64,000 nucleotides of DNA from Alopecurus myosuroides (Eukaryota > Streptophyta > Magnoliopsida > Poales > Poaceae), in NCBI GenBank assembly GCA_028641055.1, contig CM054062.1:15867639-15931638 (forward strand), read 5' to 3'. The position numbers were made by a program, and so were the translations under genes. A model generated the notes under the pieces. It made no database searches. It was given only the letters and a program-made list of their open reading frames with translations, and was not told where the DNA came from. Of this stretch, positions 8,879-20,391 are shown in pieces (within the stretch, counting starts at the first letter, position 1; every line of letters starts with the position of its first letter).

Positions 8879-11800
8879 CTAAGGGTAGAACTTGCGGAGT
8901 TGTGCAATATTCCATGGATTGGAATAGATTCCTCCGGTCGCTGGATTCTTGAGCCTGTAGGCTCCTCCTGGGATAACTTCGTGTACAATGAAGGGTCCTT
9001 CCCAAGGTGGTTCGAGTTTGTGTCCTTCCTTCTGCTTGAGCCGCAATACTAAGTCACCTGCCACGAATGACCTGTGGCGTATGCGGCGACTGTGATAGTT
9101 GCGTAGCGATTGTTGATAAACTGCGGATCTTGCGAGTGCGATGTCCCGCATTTCGTCGAGTGCATCCATATCGTCTGCAAGTGCTTTGTTGGAGGTTTCT
9201 TCTCTGTAGGCCACAACCCGTGGGGCGCTGAATCGAACTTCCTCGGGAAGGACTGCTTCCGCCCCGTATACCATAAAAAATGGTGTGTATTTTGTAGACC
9301 TGTTTGGGGTCGTTCGTAGGCTCCAGAGTACGGAGGGTAGCTCCTCTGCCCAATGCCCTGCTGCGGGGTGCAGACGGTCGAGTAGTCGTTTCTTGATCCC
9401 AGCCGAAACTAAGCCGTTGGATCTTTCGACTTGTCCGTTCGTTTGCGGGTGGGCGACCGAAGCAAACTTGAAATTGATGCCTTTCTCTTCACAGAACTGC
9501 TGTGTTTCCTTTGCCGTAAATTTTGTGCCGTTATCTGTAATGATGTCGTGTGGCACACCAAATCTGCATATGATGGAATCGAGAAACTCCACGGCGCATT
9601 GGGCGCTGGCTGAAGTTACTGGTCTTGCCTCTATCCATTTTGTGAATTTGTCGACTGCGACCAGCAGATGTGTATATCCACCGGGTGTGGATCTGCGTAA
9701 TGGTCCAACCATGTCTAGCCCCCACTGTGCAAAGGGCCAGGCGATGGGTATCATGTGCAACTCCGTAGCGGGTGCGTGCGGCTTTGGTGCGAATCGCTGG
9801 CAGGCGTCGCATCTATCGACCAGGTTTTTTGCATCGGTGGCTGCTGTGAGCCAGTAGAATCCTGCTCGAAAGGCTTTCCCCAATATCGCTTTCCAGCTAG
9901 CATGATGTCCGCAATCACCCTGATGTATGTCTCGAAGTAATTCCTTGCCGTCTTCGGGTGCGATGCAACGCTGAAGTATTCCCGAGATGCTTTGTTTGCA
10001 TAATTCTCCGTTAACCACCCGAAAGGATTTGCTACGCCTGATTAGCTGTCGAGCCTCACGTGGATCGGCCGGGAGCTGTTTGTTTAGCAGGTAGTCGAGA
10101 TATTTCTGCGTCCAGACTGGTTCGACCAGGAAAACCTGCCGTGATATGTTATGAGTAAGCTCGAGAAGCGCGATTTGCGGGCTGACCTCTGTTTCCATTG
10201 CTGCGGGTGTTTCTGCGGGTTTCTTCAGTTTGATCGATCTCTTAATCATCCGCTCGAAATATATCCCTGGCGGTATGGGTGTGTTCGTGGAACCCATGTT
10301 GGCCAGTCTGTCTGCTTCTTCGTTGCTAGATCTTGCAATGTGCTTTAGCTCGCACCCTTTAAAGCTTCCTTCGAGTAGATTATACATGTCGCGATATGCA
10401 ACCATGTTTTCGGCAATGGCGTCGCATTCTTTCATTGTTTGCTGCACTATGAGGTTGGAATCGCCGTAGATCATTAATCGGGTAGCTCCACAGGCGATTG
10501 CCATCTTCATCCCGTGCAATAGTGCTTCATATTCTGTGTCATTGTTCGATGCTGGGTCATCGGGTGGAAAATCCAGTCGCAAGACGTACTGCAGTTTGTC
10601 TCCGCTAGGTGAGAGGAGGACGATTCCTGCTCCTGCTCCTTCGTTTCTCTTGGATCCATCGAAGTACATTATCCAATTGCTCGTATACTCGGGTGGCCCG
10701 GGTGTTTGCAGCTCTGTCCATTCGCTGATGAATTCCACGAGAACTTGGGATTTGACTGCGTTGCGTCCAGCATAGGTGATGTCCCAGGCGCCCAGCTCGA
10801 TGCTCCACTTTGCTATTCTTCCGGATGCCATAGGGTTGTTCATGATTGTCCCGAGTGACGCATCATTAACCACTGTGATGGCGTGTTCCTGGAAATAATG
10901 TTTGAGCTTTCGAGCTGTGAGAACAACCCCGTATGCGAGCTTCTGATAGTGAGGGTAGCGTTGTTTGCATGGCGAAAGTACTTCGCTGATGTAATATATT
11001 GGTCTTTGAACTCCGTATGCTTTGCCGTCTTCAGGTCCTTCGACTACGATCGCTGTGCTGATGACCTGGTTTGTAGCGGCTAAGTATAAGAAAAGTGGCT
11101 CTCTTTCTTGCGGTGTCGCAAGGATGCGCCTGCTTTGCAAGGACCGCTTCAGATCTGCGAACGCTTTTTTAGCTTCGGGTGTCCATTCGAATTTGTCCGT
11201 CTTCTTCAGTAATTTGTAGAAGGGTAATGCCTGCTCTCCCAATCGTGCGATGAATCTGCTTAGGGCTGCTAGTCGTCCTGCGAGCTGCTGTACTCCGCGT
11301 AGATTGGTTGGCTCCTTCATAGTCAATATGGTTTGTATTTTCTCCGGGTTGGCTTCGATGCCTCTGGCGGATACCAGGTACCCGAGAAGTTTGCCTACGG
11401 GGACACCGAAAACGCATTTGGTCGGATTGAGCTTGATCCGATATGCGTTAAGGGCGTCGAATGTTTCTTTGATGTCCTCGAGGAGTGTGTCCTCCACTCG
11501 AGTTTTGATGACGATGTCGTCGACGTACACTTGTACATTTTTGCCAATGAGATTGGCGAGGCATCTTTGCATGCAGCGCTGATATGTTGCGCCTGCGTTC
11601 TTCAGCCCGAAGGGCATTGTTGTGTAGCAGTATACACCGTGTGGTGTGATGAAAGCCGTCTTCTACTCGTCTTCCTTTTTCATGCGGATTTGATTATATC
11701 CTGAATAGGCGTCTAGAAAGGAGAGACGCTGGCAACCTGCCGTAGAGTCCACGATCTGGTCGATTCGTGGTCGAGGAAAGTTGTCCTTGGGGCAGTGTTT

Positions 11801-12112
11801 ATTTAGCGACGTGTAGTCGATGCACACCCGAAGGATATCCGTGTTTTTCTTGGGGACCAACACCGGGTTTGCTAACCAGGTGGATATTTTGATCTCCCTG
11901 ATGAAGTTTGCGGCTAGCAATCTGTTTACTTCTTCTCCAAGCGCTTTCTGCTTAGGTTCTGAAAATCGTCGAGTCGTCTGTTTGATAGGTTTGGCGTCAG
12001 GAAAGACTTCGAGTTAGTGCTCGGCAAACTCCCTGGGTATTCCTGGCATATCTGAGGGCTGCCAGGCGAAAATCTCCCAGTACTCACGGAGGAGTTTGAC
12101 GAGCGCGCCTTC
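8879..12112 (-). pseudogene. pol region of the 12.8-kb Gypsy element (RT, two RNase H, integrase), broken
   Basis: The frame continues that of gag but is cut by TAA at 12014-12016 and TAG at 11663-11665. After the second stop, 912 codons are open to 8879. Visible motifs: LRVCIDYTSLN and FLDAYSGYNQI before the second stop; MPFGLKNAGATYQ and the RT catalytic YVDD (about 11516-11527) after it. A first RNase H is followed by a second RNase H-like domain (DGSKRNEGAGAG, then DTEYEALLHG) around residues 310-445. The integrase has an HHCC finger (about residues 560-610) and a D,D,E core with WGLDMVGPL and ITDNGTKFT. There is no chromodomain. The product would be the cDNA-making and integrating enzymes of the element. 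The stops mean this copy cannot make them unless they are read through. Confidence 0.9.
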
Positions 12113-15100
12113 CTATGCTGGCGAGAGGGTTGTGGAAACCATCGCCGTCTTCGCGGAGTCTGTCGGGTGCACTTGGTGCTTGCGAGTGTCGCTGTTGGCG
12201 CTGAATTCCAGTTCGGGTGCGTTTTTCTTCGTGAGGGGCATAACGGAGTGGTCCGTTGTTTTTGCTAACTCTTGAAGTTCTTCTTGCATCCCAAAAGATT
12301 TTGCGATCTCATTAAATTCTATGTCGCACTTGTCCGATTTCTGGAAGTCTCCGTCGATGGTGATCACACCGTATTCGCCAGGTAGCTTGAGCTTCAAGAA
12401 TGCGTAATGTGGCACGGCCATGAATCTGGCGAACACTGTTCGACCAAGAATGGCGTGGTACTGTGAGGGCCAGTCGACGACTTCGAAGTCCAGGAATTCC
12501 CTTCTGTAGTTGCGTGGGGAGCCCAGTACAACTTCTAGGTTGATTGTTCCGAGTGGACGGATCGCTTTGCCCGGAACTATCCCGTGGAAGGATGTTTCTG
12601 ATTCCCTTAGGCCGTCCAGATTTTTGTTCATTCGACGGAGTGTATCCGCGTAGATGATGTTGATGCCACTGCCACCGTCCATGAACACGCGGGCCAGGTC
12701 ATAATTGCCAATTTGAGCTTGAATGACGAGGGCGGCGTGTCCCGGCCGATAGACTCGTGGCGGGTGGTCTTCTTTCGAGAACGTGATTGGCTGATCGGCC
12801 ATCTTCAGGTACTCTGGCTTTGTTGGTGGCGTCTGCACTGCCATGCATATTTGTCTCGAGTTAGTCTTTTGAGCTCTGCGAGAGGGGCATACCTTCTGTA
12901 TCATCCCGAGGAGTTGTCCGTGCGGAGTCGGGTATGTATTTGCTCCCGCGTTTTGTTGTGGTGGCGCTGGCAATGCGGCGAGCGCCATGTTTGGGTTGGT
13001 CGGTGGAGGTGGAGGCGGTGGTAGCTGGAATTGTTGTCCCCCTCCTAGCAGTGGTGGATAGTTTTGGGTGGAAGCGAATCTTTTCTTGGCGAGCGCGTCC
13101 GAGATTTCGATGAACTTTCGGCAATCCTTGAGAAGGTGTGTTGCCTTAGTCTTGCCCGTGCGCTTGTCTGTGAACAGATGTAGCGAGCAGTACGCATCGA
13201 GGTCTTCCTCGGGTGATTTTTCTTCTGCTTTTGGTTTCCACTCGCGACTTCCGCGACGACCGGAGTCGCGACTTCGCGTGAATTCTGCTGCCACTAGTTC
13301 TTCTCTATCATCGTGGTCGTAATATTTTGTTCTCTTCCTTCGTCCGTGGCGGTCGTCCTCGTGTGCAGGTGATGATCCTCTTTCGTTGCGTACTGCGTCT
13401 TCTCCATTGGCCCATTTTTCGGCTATGACCATGAGCTCCCCGATGGTTTTGGGCGCGGCTCTGCCGAGCTCTTCTCGAAACGCGGTTCTTCTTGCTCCTT
13501 TGGCGAAGGCCTCAATCGCCACTTCTTCAGAGATTGTCCCTACGGTGTTCCTGAGCGTGTTCCACCGCTGGATGTACTCTCGGGTGGATTCACCGCTTTT
13601 CTGTTTGCAGGCTCGTAGTTCTTCGATTGTAGCCGGTCTCTTGTAGGTCGACTGGAAGTTCTTGCAGAAATCACGGTGCAAGTCATCCCACGATGCGTAG
13701 CAAGATCGCGGTCTCCTCTCCAGCCAGCTGCGAGCTGCTCCGGCTAGGTGCAAATTGAGGTATTGCATGGCCGTGTTCTTGTTACCACGTTGGCATTTCA
13801 CTGCCGTGAGGTAGTCGCTCAACCATTGAGAGGGCTCGAGTGAGCCGTCGTACTTCGTCACTTCCGTGCTGAGCTTGAATCGCTTGGGTAGGGGCGCCTC
13901 GCGGATGCTACGGGCGAAACATAGTGCGCCGCAGGTTTCGTCATCCGAAGAGCCGGACGATGATCGATCGCGATATCTTGACGCCCTCGCTCTATCCACT
14001 TTGTTTTGCGCGATGTCTGATCGCGCGTCCCGTCCGGGTTGATCGCGATCGGAGTTCTTCCGTGGTTCCTTGCTTCGTTTGCGTGAACGGCTGCCGCGGT
14101 GTCGCGGGCTTTTTTCTCTCGGGCTGTCGTCGCCGCTGCTTCGACTGTCATCACGGCGGCGGGCTTCTTTCCCTCGGCCACGACGTGGCGACTTGTCTTT
14201 TCTCGGGGAAGAGCTTCTGTGCCTGCGGGGTGTTTCCTTGTCCTTATCCTTCTCCAGTCGCTCCTTCTCCAATTGTTCTTTGCGATCGTGAGAGGCGAGC
14301 CTCGCGGCCGCCAGCCCTAGACCTTTGCGAATGTGCTTGTATTGTTCCACCCGGGGATCGCTATCCGTTGGCTGATTCATCTGCATGTAGGTTGTTGCGG
14401 CTAGGATCGCAGCGGCTGGGGTTTGCGGGTAGACGTTGCCATCGTTGTTGACCCTCATGAAAGAAGACGTGGTAGACCTGTTGGTTCCAGCCATAGATTC
14501 GTGGTCCCTCGTCGACGCTGCGGGTCCCTTCCCCCTAGGTCGGGTTCCGACTGAAGGTGCGTGGGATAGCTCGGCTCGACGTTGGCTTGATTCATCCGCC
14601 GCTCTCCTGCGACGGGCCAGATCTGCTCGGGCGTCTTTGATGTTTGAGGCCGCCCTCACTAGGTGATAGTGGTAGGCGGTTAGGTCTTCCTGCATGGCTC
14701 CCGCCGCAGGCGGTTGGCTCTTTCGCATGGATTCCTTGGCTCTTTTCCAGGCTTCCCGCGAAACGCCGATTATATCGCGCTCGGTCGCGCTATATTCAGT
14801 TTCCGAGGGTTGTTCCGACCCTGCCATGCAGACTTGGGCCAGTTGTGGTCCATGTGTCCTAGGCGTAGATCGAAAAGCTCCCCGTACCCAAGAGGGTTCC
14901 TCTGTCGAGAGGGTGTGGTAGTCGACTGCGTTGTAGCGGATGGACTCGCCGCTTTTCCCTGTAGGAAAGCGCGAGTTGGCGGTTCCAGATTCGGTTTCAG
15001 ATTCGTCTGAGAAGTGGAGGATCCCGTCTCTGTTCGCCATGAAGTTGAAGCTCCCGAACGTCAGGGTGACACTCTTCTCCAGTTCTTCGAACGCCGGGCG

Positions 15101-15316
15101 AGATTCCGGCGAGTGAGGCGTGACCACGACAGATCCGATCCGTATAGGATTGTTCGGAGCCGTAGTCGTTGGTTTCCAACGGGAGTTGGATGTCGATGAA
15201 GCCGAAGATGCCGGTGATCCAGCGCCCGCGATTCCCACAGACGGCGCCAATTGTCGAATCCCTGACTCGACAAGTCCCTTAGGTGACCCTATCGGGTTTC
15301 GATTAGGAGAAGTCAT
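12113..15316 (-). CDS. gag-protease part of the Gypsy polyprotein
   Basis: An open frame of 1,067 codons ending in TAG (12113-12115); pol follows in the same frame. The first ATG (15316) lies inside the 5' LTR, so the frame runs through the primer site. A later start, such as the Met of MANRDGILHF near residue 94, is more likely the true one. A Lys/Arg/Ser-rich stretch (about residues 355-430) precedes a Retrotrans_gag-type capsid region (about 490-640, with WLSDYLTAV and ELRACKQKSGEST). A retropepsin-like region with FMDGGSGINI follows near residue 875, where DGGSG is the likely active-site motif. The product would form the particle that packages the RNA. The stop at the gag-pro/pol junction is probably a mutation, because the frame is continuous beyond it. 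Confidence 0.88.
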   Translation of the reverse strand: MTSPNRNPIGSPKGLVESGIRQLAPSVGIAGAGSPASSASSTSNSRWKPTTTAPNNPIRIGSVVVTPHSPESRPAFEELEKSVTLTFGSFNFMANRDGILHFSDESETESGTANSRFPTGKSGESIRYNAVDYHTLSTEEPSWVRGAFRSTPRTHGPQLAQVCMAGSEQPSETEYSATERDIIGVSREAWKRAKESMRKSQPPAAGAMQEDLTAYHYHLVRAASNIKDARADLARRRRAADESSQRRAELSHAPSVGTRPRGKGPAASTRDHESMAGTNRSTTSSFMRVNNDGNVYPQTPAAAILAATTYMQMNQPTDSDPRVEQYKHIRKGLGLAAARLASHDRKEQLEKERLEKDKDKETPRRHRSSSPRKDKSPRRGRGKEARRRDDSRSSGDDSPREKSPRHRGSRSRKRSKEPRKNSDRDQPGRDARSDIAQNKVDRARASRYRDRSSSGSSDDETCGALCFARSIREAPLPKRFKLSTEVTKYDGSLEPSQWLSDYLTAVKCQRGNKNTAMQYLNLHLAGAARSWLERRPRSCYASWDDLHRDFCKNFQSTYKRPATIEELRACKQKSGESTREYIQRWNTLRNTVGTISEEVAIEAFAKGARRTAFREELGRAAPKTIGELMVIAEKWANGEDAVRNERGSSPAHEDDRHGRRKRTKYYDHDDREELVAAEFTRSRDSGRRGSREWKPKAEEKSPEEDLDAYCSLHLFTDKRTGKTKATHLLKDCRKFIEISDALAKKRFASTQNYPPLLGGGQQFQLPPPPPPPTNPNMALAALPAPPQQNAGANTYPTPHGQLLGMIQKVCPSRRAQKTNSRQICMAVQTPPTKPEYLKMADQPITFSKEDHPPRVYRPGHAALVIQAQIGNYDLARVFMDGGSGINIIYADTLRRMNKNLDGLRESETSFHGIVPGKAIRPLGTINLEVVLGSPRNYRREFLDFEVVDWPSQYHAILGRTVFARFMAVPHYAFLKLKLPGEYGVITIDGDFQKSDKCDIEFNEIAKSFGMQEELQELAKTTDHSVMPLTKKNAPELEFSANSDTRKHQVHPTDSAKTAMVSTTLSPA
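15232..15249 (-). other. Primer binding site of the 12.8-kb element
   Basis: On the minus strand, just inside the 5' LTR, the sequence reads TGGCGCCGTCTGTGGGAATC. The first nine bases fit the 3' end of plant tRNA-Asp as I recall it, but the match decays after that. Confidence 0.6.
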
Positions 15317-15743
15317 GGGCGCTGGTGAGATCGTCGGCTAGACAGGAGGCAAGATTTACCCAGGTTCGGGGCCCTCGTAGAGGTAAAACCCTTACTCCTG
15401 CCTCGTGTCGATCTGTATTGGATGATTAGATCGGTTACAGGTTGCTCGAATCGAGAGTAGATCTCGAGTTCCGAGGCTTTTTGGTCGTGCGGTATTGCTT
15501 GGTCCTCTCCTCGAGGGCTCTCCTGGCCTTATATAGATGGCCAGGTCTCGAGTCCTACCCGGAGAGGATTCAAACCCTAGCTAGGTCGGTTACAAAACTT
15601 CCTAACTTAACCCACAAGTTTATTGCGGGTGGGCTTCTGGTGGGCCTTCTGGAGTCTTCCAAGGGCGCCTCTTCTTGGGCCTTGACATTGGGCCTGAGAG
15701 GGGGTGTCCTTACCCGCAGGGTCCAAGATCTATGTCTTCGTCA
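15252..15743 (-). repeat. 5' LTR of the 12.8-kb Gypsy element
   Basis: 492 bp, TG...CA, identical by eye to 2909-3400. On the minus strand it includes a TATA motif (TATATAA, 15529-15535) within CATCTATATAAGGCC, the probable promoter of the genomic RNA. A 129-codon ORF at 15442-15831 runs out of this LTR into the old LTR and is not a gene. Confidence 0.93.
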
Positions 15744-15748
15744 GCCAC
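15744..15748. repeat. Target site duplication (right copy) of the 12.8-kb element
   Basis: GCCAC, exactly matching 2904-2908. Confidence 0.92.
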
Positions 15749-15948
15749 TCTCTGATTTATATTTACTGTTTTTTATTTACTCGCACTTTATTTATTTGCT
15801 ATATCAAAAACCACCAAAACTCGTTTGCTAGTGTTTACAGTGAATTTTCTATCCAACCTGCTTGTCAACACCTTCTGCTTCTCGTTGGGTTCGACACTCT
15901 TATTTATCGAAAGTACTACGATACACCCCCTATACTTGTGGGTCATCA
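15749..15948 (+). mobile_element. 3' LTR of the older Gypsy element, second part
   Basis: It continues the LTR interrupted at 2908 and ends CCCTATACTTGTGGGTCATCA, the usual terminus of this LTR class. The next five bases (GTAAC) would be its target duplication. The partner lies outside the window. Confidence 0.8.
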
Positions 15949-18900
15949 GTAACACCAATATTATATAGTGGCTATAGCATATTAGACACACAATATAGAT
16001 AATGGTATAGTCCACTTAAGAAAATAGTTTTTGAATCAATTTTTTTGTAAAACTTCAGAAGTAAAACATGCATGATAGATAATGATAAGTAATCAACAAG
16101 CAAGCATTTAGAGTGGCTTTCCTTGGTACCGGTCTTGGTCTTTCTCTTTAAATAAACAAGAGTTGCAATAAACCTCTCCGGGAATAATACCATCTTCGTT
16201 ATCTAACGCCGTAAAATAAAAAAGAAAACAACCAATCAGAACAAAAAAAAGGACAACACTTGCTGAAAAAATAAACATATAGCAAGCAATTTATCAAACA
16301 AATACACACAAAAACAATACTACTAGGGTACACACCACCAAGCAAAACATGCACACACAATACAAAGGAATAACACTAGAACAGATGCTATTGATCCTCA
16401 ACCAAATGGCATGAGTTAAGTGGGTGTTCCACTCTCATATCATGTCCATATAAGGTTAAATGACTCTCTGGTTATTCATGAGGATGAAGAAAACAACAAA
16501 AAAATAGCTCAGGAACATATACACATGCATAGGGAAACAATAACAAGCACTACTACAAGACTAAGGTCACACATGCCTTTCTATACTTGGAGAAATAATA
16601 TAACCAGAGGCTAGGACACATAATAACATAGAAAAAACTCTATGAATCATGCCATGACATCATCGAAAGCATGAAAATAACAAGGATCAAAACAAGCACT
16701 AAAACTCGAACTAGGAAGTGACTATTTAGACATGCATGCATACATACCCATAATAGATCATCAAACAAGGTTTATTCTAACATGATAGACCTATAAGATA
16801 GCATCCATATAACAGAGAACGCAACACCTAAGCATGTTATTAGTATCAAAATAAGAACCTAAACAATAATTCAATAATAAACAGACAATTATCAAACATG
16901 GCAGAAAAACACCTAAATCTAGCATTGCATGTCAAAGATTATCTGGAGCTTCTAAAATCAAGAAAGTGAGGATAATATGCCACAATATCAGTAGCATTTC
17001 TATTAAAAACAATACTAAAGCAATCACTCTAGTGATCCTAAATAAAAAGCAAATAACATACATTAATCCCTAAATACTAGGAAACAACTATATGAGAAGA
17101 AAACTCTAACAATCATGGTTTTCACACACAATATCTTAATATGCTAGTGACACACACAAAGCACATCACAATAATGTATTACCACCCTACATATGCTAGG
17201 AATCATATTTATAACATTAAATTTGTAGCACAATAATTAATAAAGGCCTAAAAGAAATAGATAGAAAAGGCCTAAACACTAGATAATTCACCAAACCTAT
17301 TATGCAACTCCTAAAATCATGGAAATCTAGGATTAAGCGCTTATAATACCTAACAAACCAACACAATTAGATCCACATCAAAATTCATCACCAAATAAAT
17401 TAAACAATTCACAGAAGTACATGCATGTCATTTTCAAACAGAAGCTCAAGTCACCACAATACCAATTTCTACATATAGGTAACATCAAGGGATTTTTGGA
17501 AAAAATTTATTTGCAAGATTTGGATACATAAAACTTAAGTTATGATTTTACTAGTGAAAATTAGTGGTTCTGGCATTTATGTTAGTTCTCCTAACATACA
17601 ACACAAAACAAAGATCTACCAATTGGATGTGGTTCCAAACACATCCCTTTCGCTCTGTGATTTTTAGTTTGGCAAGATTCACAGTTTAGAATTTTTATTA
17701 TGAATTAAAGTAAAGCATGAGAAATTGATCTCCGGGAAAATAGGAAAAACAACCTGCAGAAAAGATAAAGGACCGAATCCGGCCCGAGCCAGACCACACC
17801 GAGCTGGGCCGGCCCTCCATGAATTCTCTCGCGTTTTTCAATCCTGACAGTGGGCCGCTCCGGGCCCACTGGTAAGTGTACCACTGTCAAGTTGTCCGGT
17901 ACACTTTCGTGGGATGCGAATCAGACGATCGGGAACTCCCCACGTCACCCCGTGTCGGCGGTGACCAAAAACGGGAGGCGGAAAACAGAGAGCACGGTGG
18001 ACCAAGGCGGAATCTCGTCGGGGCATCACCGTAGGGTGCTCCCATGGTCGCCTGGAAACGAGGAAGGCATGGGTCGGATCCAAATTGCCACGCCAAGCAT
18101 TTGCGCCTGCCCAGACATGACGAAGATGGCCTAGGCAGGTCAATCGAAGGGGTTCTGCGGCGGCGGACCTAGGTCAAGCACGAAACCGTGCCTGCAAGGA
18201 GTAAGATGTTAAATCAACGAAGGAAACATCTTCCAGAGGTCAAGGTGAGTCAAAGGAAACATACAACAAGAGAGGAGGTGCAATGTACCCTTCTCTCGAC
18301 AGGCGCAGCGAGCAGCAGCCATGGCGTCTCGGGGTGAGCTCGTCCACACCGATCCTAGAGAGCGAAAACATGCGCAACTGAGAGGGCACATGGAGGAGGT
18401 CCTCCTGGCAAGAGAGGAGACATGGAGAAGGCAAGGAGGGGCGGAATCACCATGCCCATTTTGTTCACCCGCAGGTGTTCGACACCGATCAAAGGGGGAA
18501 GGAGGGAGAGAAGTTGCAAACGAGAGTCACGGGTGTGCTTTTGGGAGGCTCATATAACTGGTTGACAAGGCGTCGAGATCAGGCATGCATCCCAAGTGTC
18601 GGAACGCGGGGGACGTGGCGAGCGAGTGATGTGCGAGGTGGGAAGCTCACTGGCAGGAGGAAGAAGACAATCAGAGGGGGAGGGGCTTCGCCAGGGAGTC
18701 ATGGGGTGCGAGATGAGTCTTCTGGCGCAAGGGTCTCTCTCGAGATGGACGGTAGTGATGGATTGAAGAGGAGGAGGGTGATCAATGCCTTGTCCACTAG
18801 TTGGTGGCTGTGAGAGAGAGGTAGGAGTATATAGACCATGTATAGGGTGTCTAGGGACTAGTTGTGCGTGTCCAGGTGCAAAGGGGACAACAAAGATACA

Positions 18901-20391
18901 TGGAGAAGGAATCAGAACATGGAAAAACACTCCAATGATCAAAAGAACAAGGAAGATCTTTGGATGTTTTCTCCATAATTTTGAAAATAACTTGCAAATG
19001 TTTTTGTATAAATAAGTCCCACATGACCTTAGGCATGTTGGGTAATTTTTCCAAGAATTTAGGAAATACTTTTATTCACAAAATATTAAAAGTCCATTTC
19101 TGGCCTTTTGGGAAATAAAATATAATAAATAGTAAAATGTTTCTAAAATAAATATTTTTGAGTTGGGATTAGAGAGTATATAATATAGGTCACAAAATTT
19201 ATTTTTAATAAATAACTCTTTTGAAAAATATTTGATGTTCCAAGTGAAAATGGTGAAAACAAGGGATTATGATTTAGGCCTAAAACCTTGGGAGAAAAAT
19301 AATCAAATGGCCAATGAAAAATAAATTGACCAACTAGATGGGATGTATAAGTCATGAAAATGTTAGGGGGAGGTTGGTGGAGCTCAAAAATTATGAGGAG
19401 GGATTTTCAGGAAGATTGCCAAAAGGTACCAAGATAAGAGGGGTATAGATACAAATTTGGAATGCCCTCAAAAGGACTTTCAAAGAAGATGCCAAAAAGG
19501 TTCAATGTCCATTTAACAACTTGGATAGGAATTATATATATGGACCTTGAGATCCATGAAGGTGCATTGATGAATAGATCAATATTTGACACAGAGGCAT
19601 GTCTCCAAAGTTGGAAGATTTAAAGGAAACAAAAGATGAGACAGAAATAGGATTGAATCTAATATTGATGCCTGGTCTTGTTATTTATAGATTTTATTCA
19701 TTTAAAACAACACACATTCATAATCAAAAAGATCTAATCACTTCAAAGCAAACAAAGTAGAAGATCACACATATGCAGGAAAATAACAAGAATAGCAAGT
19801 TCACTCAAGAAATAGAGTTCTTTAATTCAATTTCCCAAAATGTTTTATCAAGTTTTAATTCAAGGTAGTGATCAAGACATACCATGACAATAGGATTTTA
19901 GAAAAGAATTCAATTAAGGTAAAACACAGTGGTAATATAGTCCCCACTTATGGTTTTTGCAAAGGAGGAAGTGAGATGGGGTGTTTGGAATATTTGAAAA
20001 AGCGATCTAGGTTGAAAACAAGTAGGAGATGATTACCTCCATAATACTTTTCATATAGTTCTGGAAAATACCTTTTGTTTTCTCAATAACTTGGCATTTG
20101 GGTTGTTGCCAAAATCAAATCATCTTTAAAAGTGTTTGGCCAAAATAAGGTGATGGATGAAGGTGATAAGTTTTTCTTATTGGGACTTGATCACAAGGGT
20201 TCAGTTTTTAAGTAAGTTATGATTATTGGTTTTTCTTGTTAGGTGTTATCCAACACAAACACAAACAACAAAGCAAAAGGAAAGTGAAGCACAATCATTA
20301 GTCAAGCATTTCAAAAAGTTTTCATAGGCCCTAATTTTTGTGTTACTAAAAACCAAGTTTTTTCATGTCTTCCAAAATTGAGGCTGTTACA
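15949..20391 (-). mobile_element. Long LTR-like block, probably part of a large-LTR retrotransposon
   Basis: The right edge reads AGGCTGTTACA on the plus strand, so on the minus strand the block starts TGTAACAGCCT, a common LTR start in grasses. It abuts LINE coding sequence at 20392. An A-rich part (16000-17700) is followed by a G/C-rich part (17750-18800). A possible TATA (TATATA within GTCTATATACTCC on the minus strand) lies near 18827. There is no gag or pol coding and no gene-like ORF; those at 17838-18942 lack any recognisable domain. The left end is not visible because the older Gypsy element seems to have inserted into it. This reading rests on one edge only. Confidence 0.45.

Larger units (their letters stand above)
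2909..15743 (-). mobile_element. Complete Gypsy-type LTR retrotransposon, 12,835 bp, Tat-like, with antisense gene
   Basis: Two 492-bp direct repeats with TG...CA ends (2909-3400 and 15252-15743) flank an internal region and are bordered by the 5-bp duplication GCCAC. On the minus strand the order is LTR, primer site, gag, protease, RT, RNase H, a second RNase H-like domain, integrase, then a 5.5-kb 3' region, then PPT and LTR. RT before integrase makes it Gypsy. A second RNase H before the integrase and extra genes in the 3' region are features I associate with the Tat lineage. The two LTRs are identical on reading, implying very recent insertion, yet the gag-pol frame has three in-frame stops, at 12113-12115, 12014-12016 and 11663-11665. 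The 3' region carries a spliced gene on the plus strand. The element is nested in an older Gypsy LTR. Confidence 0.93.

Noticed and set aside
17838..18942. Several 60-130 codon ORFs in the G/C-rich part of the LTR-like block
   Set aside because: They overlap in opposite strands and frames, with no domain and no splice or promoter support.
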